Source: Platycnemis pennipes | Lineage: Eukaryota > Arthropoda > Insecta > Odonata > Platycnemididae | Direction: 5' to 3' | Length of the DNA: 64,000 nt | NCBI GenBank assembly: GCA_933228895.1 | Contig: OW121851.1 | Coordinates: 109,327,271-109,391,270 of the forward strand | Part shown: positions 21,049-32,748 of the stretch, piece after piece | Numbering within the stretch: the stretch's first letter is position 1 | How the letters are laid out: each line of letters opens with the position of its first letter | Notes under the pieces: model-generated | The model's input: only the letters and a program-made list of their open reading frames with translations | Database searches by the model: none | What the model was told of the DNA's origin: nothing | Program-made: the position numbers and the translations under genes

Positions 21049-22769
21049 GGGTGTAGTCCAGTACACGCTCCCAACGCTACAGAGCGCTCCTGCTCCAAAC
21101 GCTACAAATTCGTGGTCCACTTTCGCTCCAATCGCTCCCAGCGCTACCGGTGCTCCACCTACTGGACCACGGCTGGAGCGATCTTAGCATTCTGTTAGTC
21201 ATTTGTTTTCCTTTCACGGTTGAACACCATCGTTTCGACTGATTCCAGGCTTCTAATTTCCAAAGATAAAGTAGTTTCAGTAAATTTATTATGATTATTA
21301 GGTGCTGTTACGGAGCCTACATTCCTCAGCAATTTATAAGAATAGAGAACAAACTTCCTCAACCCCATGATAATGATGGTTATTCGCAATGTAGCACACA
21401 ATCCTCTACGCATATAGATAATCTATGCGGATCATATTAATTATACAAATTAATCGTTCGGATTGAGTAAGGACATGGAAAGTGATCTCCACATTCCAAT
21501 ACCTAAAATAATTATAAAAACAATCAGTGGCGTACTGACGGGGGTTTTTAACATTCCCGTAATATATATATTTATTACTATCCCTTTCAATACATTTTGC
21601 GCTATCGTTTAGAATTTTGCTTATTGTACTGAAAAATATAGGTAGTTGATTTGTCTTTACGAAAAGAGAATGTAAATTTAATTGTTGTTTTAGTGAATAA
21701 TAATCTAAATATTTTATGGTGAGGCACATAAATAAATGAAACCCCCAGAAGGAATTATCCTGCATAGGCCACTGTAAACAATATTGATTAGTCGTCATTA
21801 AAAGACATGCGTTGCATTTGAGGAACGACGTACATATAAGAATAGAAAATGGGCCTTTTCAATCACACTTCTAATATCTTATAATATAATGAAATTATAT
21901 AGTGAAACCGGAATCAGTTCACTCCAACTGATGTTGTTTGCTACGAGTCATTAATTAATTGCAACCGCATGAATATGTATGATGCTTCTCGAATGCAGCA
22001 CTAGACTTGAACCCCTCTTATTAACAACAGGCCTTACGTATATTTGTCATCCCTTAAGCAATGACTAAAATAAACCCCGAACGTCAAATTTGAAGATTAG
22101 AGGGAGTACCATATCCCACATCGTTTAACGTAGGAGATAATCTTCTTCGTGAAAGGTTGGAAAGATTCAAGAATACATTACTCTCAAATTAAAATATTTA
22201 ATGACACACAAAACAAAACATTTAACAACAGACATGAAAATACATGACTCTATTCGAGCTTAAATAATTAATAATAAATCATCACAACAAATGTAAAAAG
22301 ATATCTTGCGCTTGCCGCTCTACCTCCTCCTTGACCAACTCCGTGGCGAACATCCGATCTGAAACGTAAACACATTGAGTTACAAACATTCTCCTCGCGG
22401 TAGTTTTTCCAGAATAATTCTCAAATCAATTGAATAAACTATTTTTTTAATACTTACCATCCCTGGCCCTCTTCGCCACTTCCTCCGTCACCTCCAAATG
22501 GTAGGGTTGGTTGTCAGTATAGTCAACCAACGTTATCAGCTTCATTTTTGTAGGCGTCCTCCATCTTCAAAATCGCGCCAGAGAACGGTTCGCTACAGCT
22601 CACCCACGTTTCTCGCTGGAGCGTTTGGAGCGAGAGAGAGGTGAATATAGTGACGTCATGCGTGACGTTTTGAAAGCGCTCCGGAGCGCTTGGAGCTTCA
22701 AGTGGATCACTCAAGAACTCGCTCCAAACGCTCCGGAGCGCTGGGAGCGTGTACTGGACTACACCCAAT
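21049..22769. mobile_element. TIR DNA transposon (TGGGTGTAGTCC ends), possibly PIF/Harbinger-like
   Basis: Inverted ends TGGGTGTAGTCCAGTACACG and CGTGTACTGGACTACACCCA are followed inward by repeated GCTCC/GGAGC subterminal motifs. An ATA triplet flanks both sides (allowing one extra A on the left), compatible with a 3-bp PIF/Harbinger-type target duplication but not proof of it. The only coding candidate is the two-exon gene at 22282-22545; no transposase frame is recognisable. Confidence 0.6.
22282..22545 (-). CDS. Candidate two-exon small gene inside TIR element (54 aa)
   Basis: Exon 1 runs from ATG at 22545 to 22458, with donor ATG|GTAAGTA. The intron is 22457-22359 and the acceptor is GTTTCAG|. 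Exon 2 runs 22358 to 22282, ending in TGA. The phases join exactly (88 nt + 77 nt = 55 codons). The product starts MKLITLVDYTDNQPYHLE and is then charged and probably helical (VTEEVAKRARD, then ATELVKEEVERQAQDIFLHL). An out-of-frame ATG in good context lies 20 nt upstream and reads only 13 codons, which weakens the case. Family unknown. It may be a relic exon pair of an accessory protein of the element. Confidence 0.4.
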
Positions 22770-23015
22770 ATCACCTATACCACGGTTTACCACCGTCATA
22801 TGTTTTGGTGCGTTGCTGCTGGCGATGCCGGTGACATGAAAACTGTATTTTCCTGCCACACAACGCAGCGTCAACGCAACGCAAAAACGGCCACATGAAA
22901 ACGTAACTGTACGATGGTCCTTACATGCGTTCCCACGGTGATTTTTGGTCACACGCGTATGTACGCACGTACATACGCTAGTAGTGGAAACGGGGTATCA
23001 CCGTATCTATTTCTT

Positions 23016-23362
23016 AAGCTACGTTTTCATATGTCCGTTTTGCTTTGCGTTGCCGCTGCGTTGTGCGGCAGGATAATACCCTGTTTTCATGTCACCGGCA
23101 GGGCCAGCAGCAACGCACCAAAACATATGACGGTGGTAAACCGTGGTATAGGTCAAGGTCTGTAGAGTATACTCTACAGACCTTGGGTATAGGTGACAAT
23201 CCGTTAGGAAAGAATCACGTGACGAACAAATGACAGGCAGAATGCGTTGTTCCTCGCTCTTGACGTAGCTGCGTCAACGCAGGCTGCGTTGAAAGATGCC
23301 AAACTCGGACGGCAACGCAGGCTGCGTCAACGCAAAAACGCCCACATGAAAACGTAGCTTTT
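23016..23362. mobile_element. Intact MITE of the ACGTTTTCATGTGG family
   Basis: Ends AAGCTACGTTTTCATATGTC and CCACATGAAAACGTAGCTT are inverted. The subterminal region is rich in CAACGCAG/CTGCGTTG motifs. It contains an internal 32-bp perfect palindrome insertion at 23154-23185. It serves as the empty-site reference for the split copy at 20843-22912. Confidence 0.75.
23154..23185. repeat. 32-bp perfect palindrome flanked by 9-bp direct repeats
   Basis: The arms CAAGGTCTGTAGAGTA and TACTCTACAGACCTTG have no loop. GGTATAGGT immediately precedes (23145-23153) and follows (23186-23194). The split relative of this MITE has only one GGTATAGGT-type site and no palindrome. Confidence 0.95.
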
Positions 23363-24029
23363 GATTGCACCTAATCTTTCTTTCAGTGCAGAAGAAGCTT
23401 TAAATTGGTCATAAAGCACTCAATACGAACATAATTTGTGAGTCTAATCAGGATCAGGACAATACGGAGAAGTTTAGGTAGAACTCTGCTGTTAATTTAC
23501 CATTTTCCTCTCTAAGATTCACACATAGCACGAGATAAACCGGAGTCTCCGGCAAAAGTTTCAGTCCGGAGATAAAACCAAGTCCATTCGTATGTAAAAC
23601 GGATCGAAAATTAATATCGGGCACCCACTTCACTGCATCAAATTCTTGTTTATAGTTGTTCCACATTTCACTGTCTGCCAAACAGAAATTTACCTCAGGT
23701 TGTTAAAGCTTTCGCGATCCTTAACTATGACAAATAAATGATTATAGGGGTCACCCGCGTCTTATAATCACAAAGTAGCCGACGTTTCCTCTCCTTTGCG
23801 GGAGACCTCCTCCGGGCTCCATCAATTTATATTTTCACGGTGGGGGGGGTGGAGGGGGGAAGGAAAGGGGCATCGACGGCATATTCACATGCTCGATCTT
23901 GGGTCTATTGTACCTCCATGAAAGGAGAAATTTCATTCATTGCCCAACTCCACTGCCATAAAGAGGGTTTCTCCACAATTCGATCTAATGGAGGAATATT
24001 CATATACTAAGATCCTCCTACAGATTGTT
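23363..24029. other. No recognisable gene
   Basis: AT-rich with a G-rich run at about 23840-23860. The minus-strand frame 23454-23681 shows no known motif. Confidence 0.4.
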
Positions 24030-24230
24030 ATGTTATCGTCCACATATCGCTGCCATAAATGGGCATGCTCCATGTGCAAATTCTGAGGAATTGTTTCCTT
24101 ACTTCCTTTATCGTATTTTCAGTTTTGAGAGGAGTATTCTTTCTGTAAAAAGTCGTTCGCCTGCATAATGACGGTTTCATTTTCTTTCAGTTCAAGCGGT
24201 GGTAAGTCAGATCTTACGACCGTTGCCAGG
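24030..24230 (-). pseudogene. RTE-like LINE fragment
   Basis: The reverse strand resembles the region of the 48837-51461 LINE around KQFIRTYIWSIFLYGSESWT: shared GGAATTGTTTCCTTACTTC-type and CTGCCATAAATGGGCATGCT-type blocks. It is diverged and frame-broken. Confidence 0.5.
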
Positions 24231-25060
24231 ATTGAATTGAAGAAATCTTAGCAATAATTTGTGTATTCATCAGGTTGCTTTTCAATGACGTCTATGCTTG
24301 TTTACGTGCATCATATAATGAATCATGCCTGGTTTTAACACCGGTTAAAGCCTTAAATCTTTAATTAGTTTCTCCTTATCTAAAAAGTAGAAGTGTAGCT
24401 CTGTTTTTCATATCAGCAAGTGTATGTTATTGCCAAATCAACTTCCAAACCCTTCATCTATTGCATTGTCATTAGAAATGATATCTCGTGATGGCTCAAT
24501 TTCATCCATATTATTGACTAGTAAGTGTCCGTTACCAACCAAAAGTTCAGCATAATCTTCTTGTTCTGGAGCCAAATTATATGTTCCGTTAGCGAAAAAT
24601 ATATCATTCGAAAACAAACGAAAGGGGATTCATTTAGCAAATAGATCCATAATCCGCAAAATTTACGCAAGTATACCGTCCAGACATCTAGATACGACAT
24701 ACAATACCATGAAAACGATGGACGCGTTGTCCCTCAGGGTCAGCCCTTAAGGCCCTAACCCGCGAAGTCTTCACACAAATAGATCCACCAGTTCATCTCG
24801 TGGTGTCTATCACCATGTCTGTCACCTTCACCTGTCGAGATATGCACGCAGTACGAGCGCCTTCATTCTCTAAAATGAACATAAGTTCACCATTTCAACC
24901 TCGCGCGTTAGCAGAAAATGTACTAGGTAAATGTTTTAATATATGGATAGTTAGCCCTGTCAAGATTCATGGAACCTAATTTAGACTGAATTGAAACTCT
25001 GACTAAATTGATTATGTTAATTATTTTTGCGAAACATTTTGAGTTAGTCGATTTGTTAGT
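24231..25060. other. No recognisable gene
   Basis: Mixed AT-rich sequence without splice-bounded or domain-bearing frames. Confidence 0.4.
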
Positions 25061-25064
25061 ATAG

Positions 25065-25180
25065 TATTAGGGCGTGTTTCTTGAAATACACGGTTCGATT
25101 CCCGAGAGTGGTCTTCAATCATACCCATCCGCAGCCACCCTGGGTCTTTCCTGGATGTCTCTATAGAACACCGCAGGAGA
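25065..25180 (+). repeat. tRNA-like SINE fragment
   Basis: Contains a B-box-like ACGGTTCGATTCCCGAGAG preceded by a weak A-box-like region. The following body (GCAGCCACCCTGGGTCTTTC) is unlike the SINE at 3878, so it may be a different family. Confidence 0.4.
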
Positions 25181-26877
25181 CAAGGGAAATTACCGTCCAC
25201 CATAACTCCCTGGTTTTGTACAAAATAGAATATAAATCCACAGAAAAGTGATTATATTTTCGCTAATTATTGCCTTATTATATTATTGGTGTACTTAAAT
25301 ATTTGCCTTCTATTACATATATATGGGCTGGATAATCTCGTATTTTGTCATAAAAATACAGTATATACCTCGGTTTCAACAATTGCGTCGCTCGGCAAGG
25401 GGACCGTTTCCTAAAAACACGAAATATTTATGACTTTTGCAGTGTATTTTACGAACGTTGTGGCAATTTTAAATCGAAAGGTATCATCCTTGACTAGAAT
25501 AAGAATTCCTATGTATTTTTCCTTCTAATGGCACTTGTTTCGATCTCATAGAAACTTTTTTTCTAATTTGATTTTCTAAAAGAAATAAAGCCTGCAGGGA
25601 AAAAACGAGCTCGCCATGCATTTCATATAGAAGCCGTGTTGCAGTTTAACCCGTTTCTATTGTAGCCTATATTCGATATTGTATGGATATATGAGACCAA
25701 TTTCAATCAATTTTTCGTATCCCAAAGCCTCAATGTATGAATTTTCATTAAAATCGTTAGAGTCGTCCCCGAAATGATAAGTAGATATTGCTCGTTTAAT
25801 AGTATTAGATTATGGTGTACTCTAAGATCGTGGTGCATACATTTGGGGTCCTTAGCGCTCGTTATTGCGATTGTTGGGAAAACAGACTTGGAAATGCAGA
25901 TGAGGCAATGTGCAAAACTGGGTTCAAGACCCTGTAGAATTGCCATCAGAACCCTTACTTGAATGCTGTGTGAAGAACACTCCAACACTTTTTTCGTCTG
26001 ATAGGACGGCAAGCAGTAGGTGCCTTGCCGCCATTCGATCTGGTACATTAAGGACGGTGCCGGGTTTCTCCTCGTCTTTACGGTACCTTCCCTGTTTCCC
26101 TGTTCAATGTTCCCATTTGGGTACAGGTATCTAAAAATTCATGAAAATAATATTTCACAGCTGTGACAGCTTTTATTCGATTTCATGTGTTCATAATATA
26201 TTCAAGTATTTTCAAGTGTAACGCATAAATAACTGAATGCCTAGGTCACTGATTGTATATTTTCAAAACTAATTGATTTCAAACCTCTGTGGTGAGCACG
26301 CGATTTGTTCAATATCTGTTTTGCAGCTGCTATTATGGGGCGAATACCCTATTTACATCTCTTACATATTTGTATTGTCTTTTATGTGATTTGATGGTAT
26401 TATTTTTGAGTTATAACAAATTTTACTTTTGTGTTCCCATTTGGGAACATTGGACTGTACGCACATTGCACACGCCTGCGATTCTTGATGGACGCCAATT
26501 GTGCTTCTCCAACCTCTGGTGATTTCATATTGTGACTTTTCACCTCATCAAAGGTCATTAGGAAAATTTGGTGTTTCAGTTGCCTATTCCCTTCCAAACT
26601 TGAACTTATGACTGTTCGAAACCTTCTTCTATATTGTGGTATGTGCTACTAAGCATTCGATAGGTGTGACTTGTCATAGGCTTTCTTATACTAAACGTTT
26701 GGCTGAGGTTTGTCTTTCATTGCACTCTGTTTCTTCAGGTTGTAACGTCTCATGTGCTCTCCTCGATGTAGTCATTGAGCAAGTCCGGATTGTGTTCGCA
26801 TTCTTGGAGTTTCAAATTTCATTTTTTCAGAGTACCAAAAAATATGCTCGAAGTATATTCTTAAGATAGTCGAGTAT
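25181..26877. other. No recognisable gene; possible piggyBac 5' flank
   Basis: No clear coding frame. GTTCCCATTTGGG motifs occur at about 26109 and, as the palindrome TGTTCCCATTTGGGAACA, at about 26431. TTTTGGGAACATG occurs near 29190. These may be terminal or subterminal repeats of the piggyBac-like element that follows. Confidence 0.3.
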
Positions 26878-28830
26878 TTGGATGTGATAAGTGATGATTA
26901 TCTGTCAGAATGCGAATTGTGCCAGCTTCCTCTTGATGAAGACCACCGTTTGACAGATGCATCCGACGTCGATGAAAACAATCATGGAGAAATAACCCCT
27001 GCTGATGCATGTGGGAAAATCAGCCTCACTTTACGGCATAAATATATTACGATTGGATTGGAGAGAAAGACCGTTTACTTAAAGAATATATATAATTTTA
27101 CAGCAAAACTGCTAAGGGAAAAAGTGAGTAAGATGTTTTCTTAGCGTCATTACATGGTTCTGTACTTTAATAAATTATGAATCTCTTAGGAGTTAAAAAA
27201 AAACATTCATTATTTCAGTAAATTCGTCCATAATTTTGTGAAGTATCTGAAAAATGTATACAGCCGTTAATTTAGAAGAAGATGCTGTAGCAGTTTCGTA
27301 AAGATATTTCTTTTGAGCCAATGTCGTCTTTATCCAGCCACGTGGAGAATCTGATTGCTTTGGAACTGATTCAACTGTTTATGAAGTATTCATCACAGGA
27401 GTATTTGGGTCACGTTTGTGATATGTCCTCTCTTTACGCTCAACAAAAAGGTGCATCTCTTGATGTGACATGGGAAGACATTGGTCAGTTTTCGAAATCC
27501 AATTCCTTAGTGGATATCACATAGCCCCCCATGAAAACTTGTACTGGTGCTCTGGAGAAGATACCTATATAAATTCCCATAATTTCTTCATTGATGGCGA
27601 GGAATCTTTTCAAATAGATAAAACAATAGTTTCACTTGTCAGACTACAGAAATTTGCAGAACGGTGACAAATTAGGAAAGAGTTCACCGTTGTACAGAGA
27701 ATTAGGAAACAATTTGTGCCAGATGGAATCTTTAATAATGCATTGACGTGTGCATCTACATTACATTTATATAAATACCTGCAAGGCACCATAAAGGTGT
27801 ATCCATGTGTGGTGTGTAGTCCATGGTTCCATACTATGGTCATCATTCAAGTGAGATGTTATCTAAGAGGAACCCATTGATTTTGGATGTAAAATCTGGA
27901 TGGTATGCTTATCTTCAAGGTATCCATATGCAATAGGGGTATATGCGAGGAAGAAAAACCATTCCACTGGGGGGCTGTGATTGAAACCGTCGGGGTTATC
28001 TTGAATAGGTAACCAAGGATTCACTTGCTATAAACAGGAATGGTTGGCAAATTTATTGCGTTAAAACTATTGATTACAACCTCATTTATTTTTTACACTT
28101 GTGTTTTACCTCATCTGGGGGCTCTGTTGTCGAGACAAATGAGTAAAATGCAAGAGAGAACAATTACTTATATCGTAACGACACACTATATTTGCAAAGC
28201 ATTTGTATTTACACCACCTGACGCCATAGTAACCTATTCAAAATAAACCTGGCGATTTCAGACACAACTTCCCTGGTCCGAAAGGAAGTAGGTTTGGTAG
28301 TATCTGATCTCTTGGCAATCGTAGTGCATCCTAAGCAAACTGAGGCATATTTTGCAATTCTTTTCTTCGTAATGATTGCTGTCAGGGCTGATATAGAAGA
28401 GCGTAAAAGCAACAGTTACAATTCGGGAAGAAAAGGTTTCCAAATGTCTGCTATAACCTTGAAAGGTAATGGTATAATCTAACCGAAGTGATTTTGACAT
28501 TCATTGTGATGGAGTAGTATTTATGTGTCGATGGAATGATAATTCAATATTGACGTTAGTATCCAACTGATACCCTCACGAACCACTATGTACCGTAAAG
28601 AGATTTTCAAGCAAGGATGGGAAGGAGATTTAAATAATGTGACAACATTTGGTAAAATAATATCATAGGGAATGGGGGGAATTTACGTATTGGACAGACA
28701 TCTCAGTAACTACTGGCCAAAACTTAGAAACAAGAAATGCTGGTGGAACCTATTTTCTAATGCCCTAAATACGAGTGTTACATGTGTTTGTCTTGTACAT
28801 AGACTCACTTTGAATAGCTATTGGATGTAG
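26878..28830 (+). pseudogene. piggyBac-like (PGBD) transposase pseudogene
   Basis: Broken frames follow the order of a piggyBac-type protein. There is an acidic N-terminus (DDYLSECELCQLPLDEDH), a helix-rich segment (HVENLIALELIQLFMKYSSQ), and a block ending in GYHIAPHENLYW (27470-27560). After an interruption there is a C-terminal core with CRWNDNSILTLVSN, TVKRFSS and LDRHLSNYWPKLRNKKCWW (28521-28790). Stops, frameshifts and a MITE at 27969-28274 inactivate it. The terminal TTAA sites were not located. Confidence 0.65.
27969..28274. mobile_element. MITE inserted in piggyBac pseudogene (GGGGG-TTGTG family, copy 1)
   Basis: Ends GGGGGGCTGTGATTGAAACC and GATTTCAGACACAACTTCCC are inverted. The interior (GTAACCAAGGATTCAC, TATAAACAGGAATGGTTGGC) matches the copy at 30065-30369. 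Confidence 0.65.
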
Positions 28831-30064
28831 TGACGAGTGTCGTACGGCTTAATCCCAAAATATTGACTTGTCCAGGGTCTAAGACACTTTTTTCCGGATA
28901 CAGGGGCGCACATTTTAGATAAAGAATCCCTAGGTAGATGTGTAGTCAGCCGAATAAATAACAGACTCCAGTGTTCCGATAGTGAGAAAAAAATGCATGT
29001 CCGTTGTTTCCAATGTATCACCAGCTATTATTTATCCAAATTAGGCAATATTGTTTTTTGAAATCAATGATTTATTTCTCTATAATCATAAAATCATGCA
29101 TTATTTACAGCGTTGATGCTATTTCTGAAAACCTTGTCAAAAGTTAAATTTTCAGAATATTATTCACTTCAATGTGCAAGGTTCTCTTTTGGGAACATGC
29201 TCAAAAACATGTTAAAAATTTTTGTTTGCGTGGCCCATTGGAATATATCTTAATGCGCCATTTAACTATACGGAAAAGCAGAAGACATCATTAAAATTAG
29301 TTCAGTAATGAATTTGGTCTGAAAGTTGGCTCAAGACTGTGTAAGACAAATCCTTCTATAACTTATGTTTGGAAGAGGCTAAATTGCGTTGGATGGGACG
29401 CTAATTCAGAGTCATCTACATGATAGATACTCAACCTCAAAGTCAACTACATTGACTTTGGTGGCTACTCGACTAGTAGTTGATTAGCCGCCCTGTAGAG
29501 GACACTGCGCTAAGTAAGCCGCACCGTTTGGTGTCTTCTGCTTGAAAGAGTCTTTTCGGTAAAGAATTCAAGTAGCCACTTCTTCATGACTTTGTCGTCT
29601 CCTGTCTCCATCATATCATTTGGGTCGTCCATTTAGGCCGCGTCATTGGGTCGCCCCTTACCCTAAGCCCATTCGCTATCATTTGAATAATCCGCTGTAG
29701 GATGAAAAAGATCAGAATCTTGAGCAAGCAAAAAGAGCATGACCCGGTGTTCTGCGGCCGGAGTCGCGGATGAGTTCCTGATGCTTTCATTGAAAAATTC
29801 CACATCAACTATGTATGTACCATTCCATTAACTAGTAATCTCAAAGCTACCGATCCTCTAAACCCAAATTCACCCCACTCCACTTTCACGTTGTGGAAAA
29901 AAACCCTTCCTTATGTTACTCACCCACTCTCACGCCCTCGTGTCGAGACGGCAAGCGGTAGACGTACAGCGACCTCCAGCCTGAAGTCGAATTAAGAGAC
30001 TTCGTAATTTCGAGAGGGTTTTTATCTTTCTATCCGTATTTGTACCACTCTGTCAGAGAATCTT
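28831..30064. other. No recognisable gene
   Basis: AT-rich. The minus-strand frame 29611-29808 is not a known family. GTAGTTGATTAGCCGCC-type sequence near 29470 resembles transposon debris, but no ends were found. Confidence 0.35.
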
Positions 30065-30369
30065 GGGGGGTTCTGTTTGAAACCGTCAGGTCATCTAGAA
30101 TAAGTAACCAAGGAGTCACGTGGTATGAGCACGATTGGTTCGCAAATCTAGTGTGTTTAAACCGGTGATTATAACATCATTGGTTTTGTTTACAGTTGTG
30201 CTTTATCTCATCTGTGAACTCTATATGCGAGACGTTCTCAAGAGTAACAATCAATGATACCGCAACGAGCGATTCAGGCACTCTGCATTTGCAAACAATG
30301 CGAATTTTTCCAAGTGACTTCTTGTTTACCTATTCGTGATAATCCCGACGGTTCCAAGCACAACCCCCC
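30065..30369. mobile_element. MITE, GGGGG-TTGTG family, copy 2
   Basis: Inverted ends GGGGGGTTCTGTTTGAAACC and CGGTTCCAAGCACAACCCCC. Same length and interior order as the copy at 27969-28274. Confidence 0.75.
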
Positions 30370-30518
30370 TTTAGAGAAATGAGCTAAAACAATTGCTGGT
30401 TTGTACTTTGTATAATATTTGTGAAATACGTTTACTTGACTAGTTTTATATGATGTTACTTATTTTTCGTTCTACTATCCTCACCCTGTCTCACCTAAGA
30501 TTGGAAAGAGTTGTTGGC

Positions 30519-30650
30519 CTGTGGTTGTGTGCTTGAATCGCTTGGTATTGATTCCTGCACGTAACCAAGGACTCATTCGGGTATTTTAACAGTGTTCGGG
30601 AATATTCCGTACCGGAATCAATCTCGAACGATTCAAGCACACACCCCCTG
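30519..30650. mobile_element. MITE, GGGGG-TTGTG family, short copy 3
   Basis: Inverted ends TGTGGTTGTGTGCTTGAATC and GATTCAAGCACACACCCCC enclose about 90 bp that include GTAACCAAGGACTCA, shared with copies 1 and 2. It is an internally deleted relative. Confidence 0.65.
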
Positions 30651-32748
30651 GACTCTCGTAATTGACGAAGTATTTCGTTATTTCGTCTTCTGTTAGGTAA
30701 AGTAAAATTTAAGAATATTACTTCACCTAATAATCTATATTTAAGATAGGGAATATACTCATATCTACAAATCTGAACTAATATATTATACCTTAAATAC
30801 ATTATTTTTTCCGTGCCTTCAGTATTGAACGCGTCGCGGTACTCGAGAGCATGAATTGTAATTCCATTGTAATGTTGTATTGTAAAATCCGATTGTTACT
30901 GTTGATTTCGTAGTTCCTTGAGTTTTCATCGCAGACAATGTTGAAATTGGTTGTCACTTTTGTCAGCTATACCCTAGAGACATAATCCGTTCCTGTGAAT
31001 TATTAGTTAAGTGAGAGGACTGGTGGCATTAAATGCGTGCTCACTCGCCAGAAAAAAATTACATTCTTATTTAATAATACACTCAGAGACGTAAGCAACC
31101 ACGTGATCACACAATGAAATCAAACGAGGCGTGTTAATGGATTCATCCGTTGGACTGTTATTGTTCAAAATACCGTAAGTTATCTGTTTAATGCTACTGT
31201 GCTGTAAGTATCTCACTAAATATTTGGGTGACAGTTTGTATTAGACCTGTCTGTATGCGGCATTATTTTTCTCACATCAATGGTAGGGATGCCTTGTGTG
31301 CAGCTGTTTAAAATTTAGCACGTTTATTACCTTTTGGGCTAATTGATGGTGATAATCGCGACTTTTACGGCAAAGAAATTATTAGATTCACTTCGATGAT
31401 TATTGAATACAATGACTGCGCTGGTTAGTGAAGTGTGCATGTGTAATCTTCTGTTTTAAGTCATTCCAAAAAAACTGATAGTGATGAATGGGCAGAAGGA
31501 TATAAACCTGAGAGAAAAAATTGCATACCGATTTAAATTAATCTAAATTATACAAAAATCAGTCCTTTTTTTGTAGTTTTCGTATTGTTGCTGTATTAAT
31601 TTTTCATAGATGCTACAAAGTTTATTGAGCTGCCGTCATTAATAAAAAAATGCATCACTGCCAAAAATAAAATAAAGGTAGCCTGGAGTTTTTATTCTTA
31701 TAAATATAACTTTTATTAAAAATACATGTGAAAGAAGAAAAATAAAATTTACAAAAGTATTTACTTTCTTTAAGCTCCACTTATCCCGTGTGCTTAAAGT
31801 GAGCTTAGCGTGCGTCTGGGCTGTCTACAATTATATCTATGCGTGGTTACAAAATGTTCGTTAAATTAATGGAATAATAAATATCCATCAAATTCACTTA
31901 CTCTTACACTTCGATGAAAGAAGGGGTGACACTAAAGGCAATAATTTATGAATCATGTAAAGGAAAGGTGCATAAATGAATGGTGGGGAACTTGAAAAGA
32001 AAGAGGCAAAAGAAGGTGTGGATCTTCATGTTGAACATAGGCTCAATAGACCTTGTACATGAGTAAAAACGTTGGAAATATATTGGCCAGTATAGAATTT
32101 TGAATGTGGAGGAGAAAAATACAAAATAAACAGGAATAGAGACTAATGTGTAAGCTTGTTGGGATGGTGGAGGAAGAAAAGTATTTGAAGGAATTCTTCA
32201 ACGACCATTCTACTCGAATGAGATCATAAGCGGAGCTTAATAACTGTAAATACGTTTGTAAATTGTATATTCTCCTTTCGAATGTGCTACATACTTTAAT
32301 AAAACTTATTATTTGTAAAAATTATCTCATCGATACGGGTAGGTGAAGCCTGTAATTATAGTCAGTGCGATTCAAAGGACAATTAATAAGAAATTGAGGA
32401 AGAGTGAGGAGAAATGGATATTTTTTTAATAAGAGAAGTGGAGATTTCGTTAATCTGCAGAGGAAATTAGCTATGGAATTGTGGTATTCAAGAAAACTAC
32501 GGTACATAAATGTGCTGGTATGAAAAGAGATATAGCGAAGGGGTAGGTGTTGTCCTCAAAAGGTGGAGAGGAGATTTGAATGGAGATGTATGAATGTGGA
32601 AATTATAATAGGAAATGGAGTCGATGCTAAAATCAGATTTCTAGTCCTTCTCTCAAATTAGATCCCGCGTGTTGGACTCTCTTTGCTTACAGCATTCCAA
32701 ATGAGAGCAAACGCAGCCACCGCATCGCATGTCCAACTGGCACAGAGC
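30651..32748. other. No recognisable gene; downstream of peritrophin gene
   Basis: AT-rich. It lies 3' of the minus-strand chitin-binding gene and may include its 3' UTR, but no clear polyadenylation signal was pinned down. Confidence 0.4.

Larger units (their letters stand above)
20843..22912. mobile_element. ACGTTTTCATGTGG-type MITE, split by inner TIR element
   Basis: The left half (20843-21048) and right half (about 22770-22912) together match the inverse of the intact MITE at 23016-23362. Ends are AAGCTACGTTTTTATGTGG and CCACATGAAAACGTAACT. The halves are separated by the element at 21049-22769, which inserted into this MITE. Confidence 0.7.

Noticed and set aside
21406..21798. 130-codon minus-strand frame inside the TIR element
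   Set aside because: No transposase motif, low-complexity composition; could not be tied to any family.
23016..23362. Short inverted repeats as a CRISPR-like array
   Set aside because: Eukaryotic sequence; the repeats are MITE subterminal CAACGCAG motifs with no regular spacer structure.
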